Part shown: in pieces, positions 45,628-56,044 of the stretch
Numbering within the stretch: position 1 is the stretch's first letter
Layout of the letters: the number at the start of each line of letters is the position of its first letter
Origin: Candidatus Epulonipiscium fishelsonii
Lineage (GTDB): Bacteria > Bacillota > Clostridia > Lachnospirales > Cellulosilyticaceae
NCBI GenBank assembly: GCA_001983455.1
Contig: LJDB01000060.1
Span: 1-64,000 of the forward strand
DNA: 64,000 bases
Direction of reading: 5' to 3'
Notes under the pieces: generated by a model
What the model saw: the letters and a program-made list of their open reading frames with translations, nothing else
What the model was told of the DNA's origin: nothing
Database searches by the model: none
Made by a program: the position numbers and the translations under genes

Positions 45628-47511
45628 CTAAATTCTTTTAAATATTTTTTCTATATCTTTTTTTGTCAAGCTAATTAATGTAGGACGGCCATGTGGACAG
45701 GTGTATGGATTTTCTAACATTAATAATTGTTCAATTAGTTTTTGGCATTCTAAAGCAGTCAATTTATCCTTTCCACGAATAGCATTTTTGCAAGCTATTC
45801 TGATAATGTATTCTTCTTCTGTAGAATATAATTTTATATTTGGTTGACTTATAAAGGAATCTATAATATATTTTAACCTGTCAATAGGAATAGGTTTATT
45901 AAATATAATAGGTACTTCTCTAATGATAATGTCATTCTCTCCAAATTGTTCATATATAAACCCTAGTGAATGAAGTAATACCTTTTTTTCTTCTAAGATA
46001 CATAATTCTTCTGATGAAAAATGTAAAGTTTGTGCCGTAATAAGTTGTTGCGAATGAATAGTTTGACTATTAAATTGGCTTAAATAACTTTCATACATAA
46101 TGCGTTCATGAGCTGCATGCTGATCCATTAACAAAATCATTTCATAATGCTGGATAAGCCAGTAAGTATCAAATAATTGTCCAATTACTTTATAATCTAT
46201 GCCATATACCATTTTATTTTTATTGGGATAAGACGGTTCATTAGTTATGGCGTTAGAACGTTTTTCAATATCTGGGCAATATATTTTAGCAGCTTCTTTT
46301 GCAACTTGTATACTACCGAAAGGCTTCACATATTTTTTATCTTCTTTTAAAGGTTCTAATGGTTGTATCTTTTTTTTATCTTCAATTTGAGGTACAACAG
46401 GAATATCAAACAGTTTATTTGGTGCAACTATTTTTTTTTGTAGCTCTGGAAGTTCCATTTGAACCGATTGTACAACTTGTTTTTTTGGCTTAGGTTCTTT
46501 TTTAACTTCTTGAATAGACGGAATAATATTTTGTTGATTAAAAGTAGAGGTAATAGATTCATAAACTAAGTTATAAATTACGTCTATATTTTTAAATCTA
46601 ATTTCCAATTTTGCAGGATGCACATTTATATCTACTTCTGTTGGATCAATATTTAAATGTAACACTAGAAAAGGGTATTTTCCAGCCATAGTAAGAGTTT
46701 TATATGCCTGTTCTGTTGCTTCCTGCAAAAGTTTACTTTTTATATATCTTCCATTAATAAAAAAGTGTTCATGGTTTCTATTTCCACGACTAATAGCTGG
46801 TTTTCCTAAAAGTCCTGTTATAGAACCATTATTAAAAGAATACTCTAAATGTAGTGTTTGATTTGCAATGTTTTTACCATAAATTTGAAATAATGTTGTT
46901 TGCAAATTTGAACTACCACTAGTTTGAAAAATAGATTTGTTATTTAAAAAATATTTAAATGAAATATTTGGGTTTGCTAATGCCAACTTATACATATAAT
47001 CAGTAATTTTTGCACCTTCTGTAGAATTACTTTTTAAAAAAGCTTTTCTTGCTGGCACATTATAAAATAGATTTTTCATAGTTATACTTGTACCATCTGA
47101 AGCGGATATTTCTTGAGCATTTTGAAATTCTCCACCTTCAACAACAACTTTTTTTCCTGTTATAGAAGATGATATTTTACTTATCATCTCCAAATAAGAT
47201 ACTGATGCGATAGAAGCCAGTGCTTCACCTCTAAACCCTAGTGAAAGTATAGTTTGCAAATCTTCAGCAGAAGTAATTTTACTTGTTGCATGGCGTAAAA
47301 ATGCAGTTTCCATCTCATCTTTTTTTATTCCGCTTCCATTGTCTGTAATACGAATTAAATCAAGCCCACCATTTTTTACATCAACAGTAATAGAGGTGGC
47401 TTTTGCATCAATACTATTTTCAATCAGCTCTTTTACAACTGAAGCAGGGCGTTCAATCACTTCACCAGCTGCAATTTTATTTATTGTATGAGTATCTAAA
47501 ATTCTAATCAT
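45628..47511 (-). CDS. mutL: DNA mismatch repair endonuclease MutL
   Basis: Links MutS recognition to strand cutting. The GHKL ATPase is at the N-end (ELIENSIDAKAT, DNGSGI, FRGEALASIASV), and the C-terminal endonuclease domain has DQHAAHERIMYE, the metal motif of MutL proteins in bacteria without MutH. ATG 47511 is preferred (AAAGGA 6 bases ahead); a TTG at 47532 would overlap mutS further. The product is 627 residues, with a long Lys/Pro-rich linker around residues 340-420. Confidence 0.95.
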   Translation of the reverse strand: MIRILDTHTINKIAAGEVIERPASVVKELIENSIDAKATSITVDVKNGGLDLIRITDNGSGIKKDEMETAFLRHATSKITSAEDLQTILSLGFRGEALASIASVSYLEMISKISSSITGKKVVVEGGEFQNAQEISASDGTSITMKNLFYNVPARKAFLKSNSTEGAKITDYMYKLALANPNISFKYFLNNKSIFQTSGSSNLQTTLFQIYGKNIANQTLHLEYSFNNGSITGLLGKPAISRGNRNHEHFFINGRYIKSKLLQEATEQAYKTLTMAGKYPFLVLHLNIDPTEVDINVHPAKLEIRFKNIDVIYNLVYESITSTFNQQNIIPSIQEVKKEPKPKKQVVQSVQMELPELQKKIVAPNKLFDIPVVPQIEDKKKIQPLEPLKEDKKYVKPFGSIQVAKEAAKIYCPDIEKRSNAITNEPSYPNKNKMVYGIDYKVIGQLFDTYWLIQHYEMILLMDQHAAHERIMYESYLSQFNSQTIHSQQLITAQTLHFSSEELCILEEKKVLLHSLGFIYEQFGENDIIIREVPIIFNKPIPIDRLKYIIDSFISQPNIKLYSTEEEYIIRIACKNAIRGKDKLTALECQKLIEQLLMLENPYTCPHGRPTLISLTKKDIEKIFKRI

Positions 47512-47521
47512 AACATGTCCT

Positions 47522-50089
47522 TTAAATAACAATAAGTTTTTGTAAGTTATCCAATATTTGCATAGCTTCCAATGGATTTATACTATTTATATTAATTTTT
47601 TTAAGTTGCTCTATAACAGGAAAATTCAAATCTATATCAGGCACATCAACTGGTGTATTATTAATGTTTATTTCATTTGTAGTTGTACTTATATTTAACA
47701 TAATCTGCTTTGCACGTTTTAAAACATGAATAGGCACACCAGCAAGTTTTGCGACTTGAATACCATAACTATGGTCAACTTTGCCTTGTTTTATTTTGTG
47801 TAAAAATATAATGTCTTCGCCGTGTTCTTTAACATCAACACAATAGTTTTGTATATTATTGTACCGCTCTTTTAGTGTGGTTAGCTCATGATAATGAGTA
47901 GCAAACAAAGTTTTAGCACCTAATGTTTCAGCGATATACTCTATTATAGAAGTAGCAATACTAAGCCCATCTAGGGTACTTGTACCACGACCAATTTCAT
48001 CCAAAATTAATAAACTATTTTTAGTTGCACTATTTAAAATATTAGCAACTTCTGTCATCTCAACCATAAATGTACTTTTTCCAGCACTTAAATCATCTGA
48101 TGCTCCAATACGTGTAAATATTCTATCAACAATGCCAATATTAGCCGAATCAGCAGGAACAAAAGAGCCAATTTGAGCCATTAATACAATAAGAGCAACT
48201 TGTCGCATATAAGTTGATTTGCCAGCCATGTTGGGGCCTGTAATTAATGAGATTTGGTTTATATCTTCATCAAGCATAGTCGAGTTTGGTATGAAATTAT
48301 TAAAATTCATCATTTTTTCAACAACAGGATGTCTTCCATTATTTATTTCAATATTAGAAGCATTGTTAATAATAGGCTTAACATAATTATTTTTAAGTGC
48401 GATAGTAGCAAATGAACAAAACATATCTAGTTGAGCAATGTTATTTGAAATAGAAGATATCCGTTCCAAATTAGATTTAATAGTATCTTTAATTTGTGTA
48501 AAAAGATCATATTCTAGTTGAATAAGTTTTTCGTCCGCACTTAAAATCTCTTCTTCAATTTCTTTTAATTTAGGAGTAATGAATCTTTCACAATTAGACA
48601 ATGTTTGTTTACGAATAAAATAATCGGGAACTAATTTTGAGTAAGAATGAGTGACTTCCAAAAAATATCCAAAAACTTTATTATACTTAATCTTCAAATT
48701 TTTAATTCCAGTTTTTCCTTTTTCGTCATTTTCAATATCTCGCAACCATGAAGTTCCATTTGCTTTAATAGACTTATAATGATCAACTTCTTCATTATAC
48801 CCTTCTTTTATAAGCCCACCTTCAGTAACCGAAATAGGACAGTCTTCTGAAATAGAATTCTCAATTAAATTAAAAATATCTTCTAAATTATCCCAATTGC
48901 TGTACATACTGGATAATATAGTTGAACTTGTATTTTTTAGAAGATTTTGGATTTGAGGTAAATGTTCAATAGAACTCTTTAATGAAAGCAATTCTTTACC
49001 ATTACAACTCCCAAATGCAATTTTACTAATTAGTCGTTCTATATCATAAACTTGCTTAATATAATCAATCAAATCGCCATGTAAAAATAGATTTTCAACT
49101 AGTTCTTGTGTTGTATTCAGCCTATCATTAATAGCATTTATATTTATTAAAGGTTGTTCCACACATTTTCTTAAATATCTTGCTCCCATAGCGGTATGTG
49201 TGTTATTGAGCACCCACAATAAAGAACCTTTACTTTTTTGACTTCGTAAAGTTTCACAAATTTCTAAATTTTTGCGTGTGTCGCTGTCTAATAACATATA
49301 ATCTTCTGTATTGTAAATTTGGATTTTATTTAAATGAACCAAATTATCTTTTTGGGTTTCTTTCAAATAATTTAATAAAGCTCCTGCAGATAAAATTGAA
49401 ATGTTTGTTGTTATTCCAATTCCATTAAGATCTAATATATTAAAATGATCTTCTAAAATGTTGCGACTATAAGTTGTATCTAATACATATGATGATATAT
49501 AATCTATTAAACAATTACACGAATTCTTTAAAAATATTTCAATCGAACTACCTTTTAAATTTTCACTAATTAAACATTCTACAGGTATAAACTTAGCTAA
49601 TTCATCGATAACTTTTTTTGGCGTAGCATTTTTTTCAAATGTAGTAAGTTGCCAACTGCCAGTACTTATATCACAGAAATTAAGTCCATACTCATTTTTA
49701 TAAAAGACTACACTAGCTATATAGTTGTTTTTCTCGGCTTGCAAAATGTTTCCTTCTAAAACTGTCCCAGGCGTAATAATCCTTATAATATCTCTTTTTA
49801 CTAGTCCTTTTGCATCACTAGCATTTTCAACTTGATCACAAATAGCAACTTTATATCCTTTTTCAGTTAATTTAGAAATATAATTTTGTACAGCATGAGC
49901 TGGAACTCCACACATAGGAGCTTTTTCTCTCATACCACATTCACGTCCAGTCAGAACAATTTCCAGTTCACGGCTTGCAGTTATTGCATCCTCAAAGAAA
50001 ATTTCAAAAAAATCTCCAAGGCGAAAGAGCACTATACAATCTTTGTGCTTTTCTTTTATATTAAAATATTGTTGCATCATTGGAGTCAT
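47522..50089 (-). CDS. mutS: DNA mismatch recognition protein MutS
   Basis: Finds mismatches and signals to MutL. The 855 residues are full length: N-terminal mismatch-binding domain with FFEIFFEDA (the Phe-x-Glu wedge is FEIF), core and clamp domains, then the ABC ATPase with GPNMAGKSTYMRQ and DEIGRGTSTLDG, and a helix-turn-helix end. Its ATG overlaps the miaB stop (ATGA), and AAGGAGG lies within the miaB end, so translation is coupled. Confidence 0.96.
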   Translation of the reverse strand: MTPMMQQYFNIKEKHKDCIVLFRLGDFFEIFFEDAITASRELEIVLTGRECGMREKAPMCGVPAHAVQNYISKLTEKGYKVAICDQVENASDAKGLVKRDIIRIITPGTVLEGNILQAEKNNYIASVVFYKNEYGLNFCDISTGSWQLTTFEKNATPKKVIDELAKFIPVECLISENLKGSSIEIFLKNSCNCLIDYISSYVLDTTYSRNILEDHFNILDLNGIGITTNISILSAGALLNYLKETQKDNLVHLNKIQIYNTEDYMLLDSDTRKNLEICETLRSQKSKGSLLWVLNNTHTAMGARYLRKCVEQPLININAINDRLNTTQELVENLFLHGDLIDYIKQVYDIERLISKIAFGSCNGKELLSLKSSIEHLPQIQNLLKNTSSTILSSMYSNWDNLEDIFNLIENSISEDCPISVTEGGLIKEGYNEEVDHYKSIKANGTSWLRDIENDEKGKTGIKNLKIKYNKVFGYFLEVTHSYSKLVPDYFIRKQTLSNCERFITPKLKEIEEEILSADEKLIQLEYDLFTQIKDTIKSNLERISSISNNIAQLDMFCSFATIALKNNYVKPIINNASNIEINNGRHPVVEKMMNFNNFIPNSTMLDEDINQISLITGPNMAGKSTYMRQVALIVLMAQIGSFVPADSANIGIVDRIFTRIGASDDLSAGKSTFMVEMTEVANILNSATKNSLLILDEIGRGTSTLDGLSIATSIIEYIAETLGAKTLFATHYHELTTLKERYNNIQNYCVDVKEHGEDIIFLHKIKQGKVDHSYGIQVAKLAGVPIHVLKRAKQIMLNISTTTNEININNTPVDVPDIDLNFPVIEQLKKININSINPLEAMQILDNLQKLIVI

Positions 50090-51456
50090 TGCAATTCCTC
50101 CTTAATTATTTCTCCAGATAAATAATGTGTTTTTGCATTTGTAATTTTTACATAAGCAAAATTGCCAATTAAATCTTCACTAGCAGGAGCATGAACTAAA
50201 ATTCCAGTGTCTGTTCTTCCTGTTATTGTTTCAGCATTACTTTTACTTTTTTCCTCAAACAAAACCTGAACACTGGTACCCACTTGTGATTTCATATAAT
50301 CTAAAGAAATTTCATTTAGTACATTAACCAATTTGTTAAATCTCTTCTTGACTATTTCTTCAGGCACTTGATTTTCCATGACACTAGCAGGGGTCCCTGT
50401 ACGTTTTGAATATATAAATGTAAAAGCACTTAAATATTTAACTTCTTTTACTACCTTAAGAGTTTCTTCAAAATCTTCCTCTGTTTCTCCAGGGAACCCA
50501 ACAATTATATCTGTCGTCAGAGTAATATCGGGTATAATAGATTTAATTTTCTTCACTAAATTTAGATAATTCTCTTGAGTATATATACGGTTCATTGCTT
50601 TTAAAATTTTATCACTACCAGATTGAATTGGTAGATGTAAACTTTTGCATATATTTTTATTTCTGGACATCACATCTATTAATTCATCACTCAAATCTTT
50701 TGGGTGAGAAGTCATAAACCTAATTCTCTTAAGCCCTTCTATTGTACTTACTTTTTCCAACAGCTCAGCAAAACTTACTGGTGGATCTAGTGTCTTACCA
50801 TAGGAATTTACATTTTGTCCAAGCAACATAATTTCTTTTGTACCTTCACTAACAAGGTTTGTAACTTCATTTATAATAGCTTCAGAATTTTTACTACGTT
50901 CTCTTCCTCTAACATAAGGTACAATGCAATAAGTACAAAAATTATTACAACCATATGTGACATTAACACAAGCCTTAAAATGATATTTACGCAATGATGA
51001 TAAATTTTCATCAATTTCTTTATGAGTATCCCAAATATCAATAACTGGATCGCCAGTTTCTAGTCTAGTTTTTAATATTTCTGGAAATTTATAAAGATTG
51101 TATGTTCCAAATATCATATCTACAAATTTATATTTTTCCTTTAAAGTATTTAAAACAATATCTTGTTGCATCATGCAACCACATAATCCAATTATAAGAG
51201 ACGGATTTTTTTTCTTCAATGTTTTTAGATACCCTAGTTTACCATAAATTTTTAATTCGGCATTTTCTCTAACACAACAAGTGTTATAAATAATAATATT
51301 AGCATCAGCTTCTTTTTGAGCTTTAATATATCCAATTTGTTCAAGCATGCTTTCGATTTTTTCAGAATCATGAGCATTCATTTGGCAACCAAAAGATTGA
51401 AGCCAATACTTTAAGTTTTTATCAGCAATATGCTGATGTAATTCTTCAATAATCAT
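50086..51456 (-). CDS. miaB: tRNA (i6A37) methylthiotransferase
   Basis: Radical SAM enzyme that completes the ms2i6A37 modification begun by MiaA. It has the N-terminal domain with three cluster cysteines (SFGCQMN, NTCCVRE, GLCGCM), the radical SAM motif CNNFCTYCIVPYVRG, and a C-terminal TRAM domain. ATG 51456 is preferred because AGGAGG stands just before it, giving 456 residues; a frame from 51486 would add ten residues. First gene of the five-gene block. Confidence 0.95.
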   Translation of the reverse strand: MIIEELHQHIADKNLKYWLQSFGCQMNAHDSEKIESMLEQIGYIKAQKEADANIIIYNTCCVRENAELKIYGKLGYLKTLKKKNPSLIIGLCGCMMQQDIVLNTLKEKYKFVDMIFGTYNLYKFPEILKTRLETGDPVIDIWDTHKEIDENLSSLRKYHFKACVNVTYGCNNFCTYCIVPYVRGRERSKNSEAIINEVTNLVSEGTKEIMLLGQNVNSYGKTLDPPVSFAELLEKVSTIEGLKRIRFMTSHPKDLSDELIDVMSRNKNICKSLHLPIQSGSDKILKAMNRIYTQENYLNLVKKIKSIIPDITLTTDIIVGFPGETEEDFEETLKVVKEVKYLSAFTFIYSKRTGTPASVMENQVPEEIVKKRFNKLVNVLNEISLDYMKSQVGTSVQVLFEEKSKSNAETITGRTDTGILVHAPASEDLIGNFAYVKITNAKTHYLSGEIIKEELQ

Positions 51457-51646
51457 ACGACCTCCTAAAAAGTAAAATTTATTCATTTTAGAGGATTACC
51501 AAAAACTTATAAAAAATACACATACTTATTAATAAAAATTACTCGAAAAAATCATTTATAATTTTTGGGACAAAACTATATCTTATTCAATATACTTATA
51601 GTATACAAATCTGTTTGTGAGATAACTTTTAGATGGAGGAATTATT

Positions 51647-52705
51647 ATGAGATTAGTATCAGTAAATAAATTGAGACTGGATAGCAAAATAGCAGTTGAT
51701 ATTTATGATAACTACGGACAAATAATTTTGTATAAAAATACAAATGTAACCCAACCCATTATACACAAGTTAGACTATATGAATATTGAATATATATACA
51801 TAACAGACGAATATTGTTTAAGTAATCCTGAAAGTTTATTTATGGCTCAGCTAGATAACATGGGAGAAGTAATATCAAAATTAGAAGAACTAGGGAAAGC
51901 ATCTTTTGAAGGCACTGCTACAGAAGAGATTGTTATGGAAGCATATTTTACTGTAGAAGATATTGTAGAGGAATTATTTAAAAAAAAAGAATATCTTAAA
52001 ATTAGATATATCCCAGATAAGATGACTGGAAATACGACTGCTGGTACAATAATATATATGTCAATTATGACTGCTATTTTTGGAATAAAAGCAGGTCTAG
52101 CTAAAGAAGAAGTAGAAAATCTTTTTATGGCATCACTTCTTAAAGATGTTGGAATAATATCACCTTATCTTAAAAATCTTCAAAATGCTTATCAATTACA
52201 TCCTGCTTTAGCGTATAATTATTTAAGCAAAAAATATTTTTTACACTCAGATGTACTTGTAGGAATTTTGCATCATCATGAAATGATCGATGGAACAGGC
52301 TTTCCACAAAAGTTGCAAGGACATAGTATTCATAAATTTGCAAAAATTATACAACTTATGGAGATGTTTTTTGAGCTAAAACTTTCCCATAAAATATTAG
52401 GGAATATGAACACACAATTAAAGCCTAAGTTGAGTGAACTTTTTAAAAAATATGACGTACATTTTTTGGAGATATTATTGGATAATACAGAGTTTTTTTC
52501 ACTAGATACTATGGTAGAATTATCCAATGGAGATATAGGTGTTGTTGTTAAAAATAGAGAGTGCGATGTATTCTTTCCTGCTATCCAAATAATTAAAACA
52601 AAAAGTGAAAAATTTTTATTAAATGAGGTTATTGATTTAGAAAAATTTTCCGATATAGAAATTGAAAGGATAATTTATTACCTTGATAATGAAAGTAGTC
52701 TTTAA
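51647..52705 (+). CDS. HD-GYP-like protein with degenerate metal site, paralogue 1
   Basis: A 352-residue cytoplasmic protein. An N-terminal domain (residues 1-60, LDSKIAVDIYDNYGQIILYK...YIYITDEY) as in many clostridial HD-GYP proteins precedes the HD-GYP domain. The GYP half is good: HHHEMIDGTGFP (209-220). But the HD pair is KD (LLKDVG, 166-167), and the Asp usually following the GYP motif is Glu (LMEMF, 239). So c-di-GMP hydrolysis is doubtful and a binding or signalling role is likelier. Two paralogues lie within 5 kb. ATGGAGG precedes the ATG. Confidence 0.8.
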   Translation: MRLVSVNKLRLDSKIAVDIYDNYGQIILYKNTNVTQPIIHKLDYMNIEYIYITDEYCLSNPESLFMAQLDNMGEVISKLEELGKASFEGTATEEIVMEAYFTVEDIVEELFKKKEYLKIRYIPDKMTGNTTAGTIIYMSIMTAIFGIKAGLAKEEVENLFMASLLKDVGIISPYLKNLQNAYQLHPALAYNYLSKKYFLHSDVLVGILHHHEMIDGTGFPQKLQGHSIHKFAKIIQLMEMFFELKLSHKILGNMNTQLKPKLSELFKKYDVHFLEILLDNTEFFSLDTMVELSNGDIGVVVKNRECDVFFPAIQIIKTKSEKFLLNEVIDLEKFSDIEIERIIYYLDNESSL

Positions 52706-52898
52706 GGATTAAATTATATAGTATATGCAAAAAAATTTTATTAAAAAGGTTAGGTGGACATTTACCGTTGACGATATAAATATTGCTAATAAAATAAGTA
52801 ATTTTTTCTACCTAAATTTTCCTTATAAATTTGACATATTTTACCCCTACTTTTGTAAACAATAAATTTATTAGAGTTTATAACAAGGAGAGATAAAA

Positions 52899-54065
52899 TT
52901 GAAAAAATTAGCCATAGCAATAATAATAATTTGTTTATTACCTATATCTATATTAGCTACTGCAGACATAGTAATTGAAATAGAAATTCCATTATTAGAG
53001 GAACCAACTGATGACATAAAAAAACAAGAAGAAGTAGATTTTGAAAAGGAACAATCCTCTACAGATGAAAATGCTCTTAAAGAAGAATTTAAACTTGTAT
53101 TAGAACAAATTCTCTCTGATAGAAATAATTATATTTTACAAAAAGACGCAACAAATTTAAAAGCTTTATATGACCTAGACATCAAATCAAGTTTGTATGC
53201 TTATGAACATGAAGCTATAAAAATAAAATATTTAAAAGAATGGGCAAGTAAGCAAGGCATACAATTTGAAGCAATTGATTCAAATGTGAAATTACGTAAA
53301 GTAAGAAACAGAGGAAATGATTTATTTGGAATGACAACAAATGTGTGTACTACGTTTACTTATAGTTATATTAATGAACCTGAAGTTAAAACCGTTTTTA
53401 AGTTAGGAACTTCTCATTATTTGCATCTAAAAAAAAGTGAAGACAAGTATATTATTATAAAAGAATGGTATACTGATCCATTTGCAGATTCATTAAAATT
53501 AAAAAAACAGCCTGAGGATCTTACTAAATATATTATATCTCAATCTAAACCAGATTACACTCCAAACGAACGTACTAAAAAAGCGATTGAATATGCTCAT
53601 AAACATTGTGGTATTGGTGAAGGCGAAAATATGTTTAAATATAATTTAAAGAAATATATGGATTGCAACCCTATTGGGGGAGACTGTGCAAATTTTGCCT
53701 CTCAAATTATGTTTGAAGGTGGTGGGTTTGAGAAAAATAAAACTTGGAACTATAGTAATGAAGGAACAAAAGCTTGGGTTAATGCTCAAGGATTTACTAA
53801 TTATATTATAGAGAGTGGTAGAGGACGTTGTATTGATAAAGGAAGTTATGAAAAAATTTATAAATCATCATTTAAATTACGACCAGGAGATTTTGTTGCT
53901 TATGAAAAGAATGATCGCATAACTCATGTGTCAACCGTTACAGGTATTGACAATAAAGGATACCCACTTGTTACATGTCATAATACGGATAGATTATTAG
54001 TACCATATGATTTGGGTTGGAGTAATTCTAATATAACTTTTCATTTAATTGATGTATATTATTAA
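52899..54065 (+). CDS. Secreted protein with amidase-like (CHAP/NlpC-type, Amidase_6) domain
   Basis: A 388-residue exported protein with a signal peptide (ending ILATA). After an acidic linker comes a domain of about 150 residues of unknown type, and then the C-terminal Amidase_6 domain (about 220-388) with the catalytic Cys in GGDCANFASQ and the His in THVSTVTG. GDFVAYEKND and TCHNTDR are also typical. Such domains cut amide bonds in cell-wall peptides or process surface proteins. TTG start with AAGGAGAG in front. It stands between two HD-GYP paralogues, which may hint at joint control. Confidence 0.82.
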   Translation: MKKLAIAIIIICLLPISILATADIVIEIEIPLLEEPTDDIKKQEEVDFEKEQSSTDENALKEEFKLVLEQILSDRNNYILQKDATNLKALYDLDIKSSLYAYEHEAIKIKYLKEWASKQGIQFEAIDSNVKLRKVRNRGNDLFGMTTNVCTTFTYSYINEPEVKTVFKLGTSHYLHLKKSEDKYIIIKEWYTDPFADSLKLKKQPEDLTKYIISQSKPDYTPNERTKKAIEYAHKHCGIGEGENMFKYNLKKYMDCNPIGGDCANFASQIMFEGGGFEKNKTWNYSNEGTKAWVNAQGFTNYIIESGRGRCIDKGSYEKIYKSSFKLRPGDFVAYEKNDRITHVSTVTGIDNKGYPLVTCHNTDRLLVPYDLGWSNSNITFHLIDVYY

Positions 54066-54377
54066 TTTTATACAAAAAAATTATGCAATATATGATAATT
54101 CTTTATATAATAACAATGAACAAGATATTTTGGTATCTTATTCATTAGCAAAAAACTTTTTAAAATATTATTGGTGAATTTTTGAGAAACATATATAAAT
54201 GTTTCAATTAACTTGACAATACAATATAAATATTGTATTTATATATATAGCTAATTAATAAAAGGTATTTGGTATTTTGTTAATTAGCTAAGATATTTCT
54301 AAAATATTATTGGTAAATTATTGAGGAACATGTACAAAAATGTTTTCAAAATATAAATATAGAAAAGGGGTAAATAT
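54066..54377. promoter_or_regulatory. Structured intergenic region before HD-GYP paralogue 2
   Basis: It contains a perfect 11-bp inverted repeat, TAGCTAATTAA (54248-54258) and TTAATTAGCTA (54280-54290), with a 21-base loop. Either side lies a direct repeat: AAAATATTATTGGTRAATT followed by GAGRAACAT and AAATGTTT, at about 54162-54208 and 54299-54347. A third palindrome is ATACAATA-TAAA-TATTGTAT near 54221-54240. This looks like a leader with alternative pairings or a multi-site operator. Confidence 0.5.
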
Positions 54378-55418
54378 ATGAGATTAATTCCATTAGATAG
54401 TTTAAAAGTAGGAAGTGTTTTAGCGACAGACATTTATAATTCCGCTGGCACAACTATGTTTACAAAAGGAGAAAAAGTAACATCAAAAATGTTATATCAA
54501 TTAAAACATAACCATATACATAACGTATATATAACAGATAAATACTGTTCTGGAGATAGAGAATTATTTTTTATTTCTGAATTATACAATTTAAGTATAG
54601 TTTTTCCAGAGATTGAAAAGTTTGCCAAACTATCTATTGAAGGTACAGTACGACCTAGTAATTTACATGATCTAATGGCAGTATCTGAACAATTAATTTG
54701 GGAACTATTTAAATATCAAAACAAATTGAAAATTAGATATTTACCTGAAAAAATACTATCAGATACTTTAGTTGAAACAACTATGAATATCGCAATAAAT
54801 AGTGCTATTTTAGCAATTAAAGTAGGAATGACTAGAGATGAGACTTTAAATGTATTTATAACAGCTTTAATAAAAGATATCGCATTAATGTCTCCTCATT
54901 TGAAGGGAAGAGGACATTATAATGCACATCCTGTAGTTGCATATGAATATCTAAAAAATAATTATGAATTACCTGTATCTGTTCTTTTAGCAGTATTACA
55001 TCACCATGAAACTTGTGATGGATTAGGATTTCCACAAGGTCTCTTGGGCAATAGTATATCACCATATTCAAAAATAGTACAAATTGTAGAGATGTTTTAT
55101 GAATTAAAAGTTTATTATAGTAAAAATGCAGTTTTGAAATTTGACGTTAAAGAGAAATTGGCAAGTAAACACGTTAAATATCATCCAATATATATGGAAG
55201 TATTTTTGGCAAATTTAGAGTTCTTTTCTACAAATGTAATGTTTGAACTAAATACTGGCGATATAGTTACCGTTGTAAAAAAAGATACGAAATCTGCTTT
55301 ATTTCCAAGAGTAAAGATATTACAAAATAAGAGTAATATATATAAAGAGGGTGCATTAATTGATTTAGACAGTGCTTATGGAATTGAAGTTGTTTCTGAG
55401 GTATATTACGCAGAATAA
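54378..55418 (+). CDS. HD-GYP-like protein with degenerate metal site, paralogue 2
   Basis: A 346-residue paralogue of the gene at 51647, with the same N-terminal domain (LKVGSVLATDIYNSAGTTMF). HHHETCDGLGFP is intact, but the HD is KD (LIKDIA) and the later metal Asp is Glu (IVEMF). AAAAGGGG precedes the ATG. The preserved Asp of HD and the GYP His cluster could still bind one metal or a nucleotide. It is followed 44 bp later by a PepSY-domain gene on the same strand. Confidence 0.8.
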   Translation: MRLIPLDSLKVGSVLATDIYNSAGTTMFTKGEKVTSKMLYQLKHNHIHNVYITDKYCSGDRELFFISELYNLSIVFPEIEKFAKLSIEGTVRPSNLHDLMAVSEQLIWELFKYQNKLKIRYLPEKILSDTLVETTMNIAINSAILAIKVGMTRDETLNVFITALIKDIALMSPHLKGRGHYNAHPVVAYEYLKNNYELPVSVLLAVLHHHETCDGLGFPQGLLGNSISPYSKIVQIVEMFYELKVYYSKNAVLKFDVKEKLASKHVKYHPIYMEVFLANLEFFSTNVMFELNTGDIVTVVKKDTKSALFPRVKILQNKSNIYKEGALIDLDSAYGIEVVSEVYYAE

Positions 55419-55462
55419 AATTAGGATAATCCAGTTTTATTTCTAGAGTTTGGGGGGAGAAA

Positions 55463-55996
55463 ATGAGAAAAATTTTACCAATATTAGTTTTTTCATTGGC
55501 AAGTGCTTCTGTATTAGGATTAGGATATGGATACGGACAAATAACTGCTGAATATAAAGTACAACAATTAAATGTTAATGGAAACGCTTTGACGCAAGAC
55601 GTTATCATTCATGACGGATTGGCCTATATGCCAATTGCAACTTTAAGCAATCTTTTAGGTGCTACTGCCACAAATAGTTATGGTGTAATTGTTATAAAAG
55701 ACATATATCCATCGCAAGATGACAATTTGTATCTTCCAGTTACTCCTTCGTTATTGCCTGAAGAATCAGAACCTGTTCAAGAAGTTCAAACGGGTGTACT
55801 TCTAACAAGAGACGAAGTAAAAAGTATTGCTTTAGAGAATACTGGCAATTTAGGAGCAGCTCCATATGTAAAATCAAAACTAAACACTTATGAAGGATTA
55901 ATATGTTATAAAGTAGAATTTACGGCTTGGAACAAAACATATACATATCAAATTGATGCATACAGTGGTAAAATCATTTTTTATGAAATAGAATAA
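55463..55996 (+). CDS. Exported protein with stalk-like and PepSY domains
   Basis: A 177-residue protein with an N-terminal signal anchor (RKILPILVFSLASASVLGLG). Residues 35-75 (VIIHDGLAYMPIATLSNLLGA) look like the copper-amine-oxidase N-terminal/stalk repeat, and the last 65 residues form a PepSY domain (TRDEVKSIALENTG... YKVEFTAWNKTYTYQIDAYSGKII). PepSY domains are thought to inhibit proteases or bind walls. GGGGGGAG precedes the ATG. A strong terminator follows. Confidence 0.8.
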   Translation: MRKILPILVFSLASASVLGLGYGYGQITAEYKVQQLNVNGNALTQDVIIHDGLAYMPIATLSNLLGATATNSYGVIVIKDIYPSQDDNLYLPVTPSLLPEESEPVQEVQTGVLLTRDEVKSIALENTGNLGAAPYVKSKLNTYEGLICYKVEFTAWNKTYTYQIDAYSGKIIFYEIE

Positions 55997-56000
55997 CACA

Positions 56001-56034
56001 AAAAAAGTAGGTATATGTATAACCTACTTTTTTT
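56001..56034. terminator. Bidirectional terminator between the PepSY and third HD-GYP genes
   Basis: A perfect 12-bp stem, AAAAAAGTAGGT (56001-56012) and ACCTACTTTTTT (56022-56033), giving T-runs in both directions between convergent genes. Confidence 0.9.
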
Positions 56035-56044
56035 GTATTTATAT

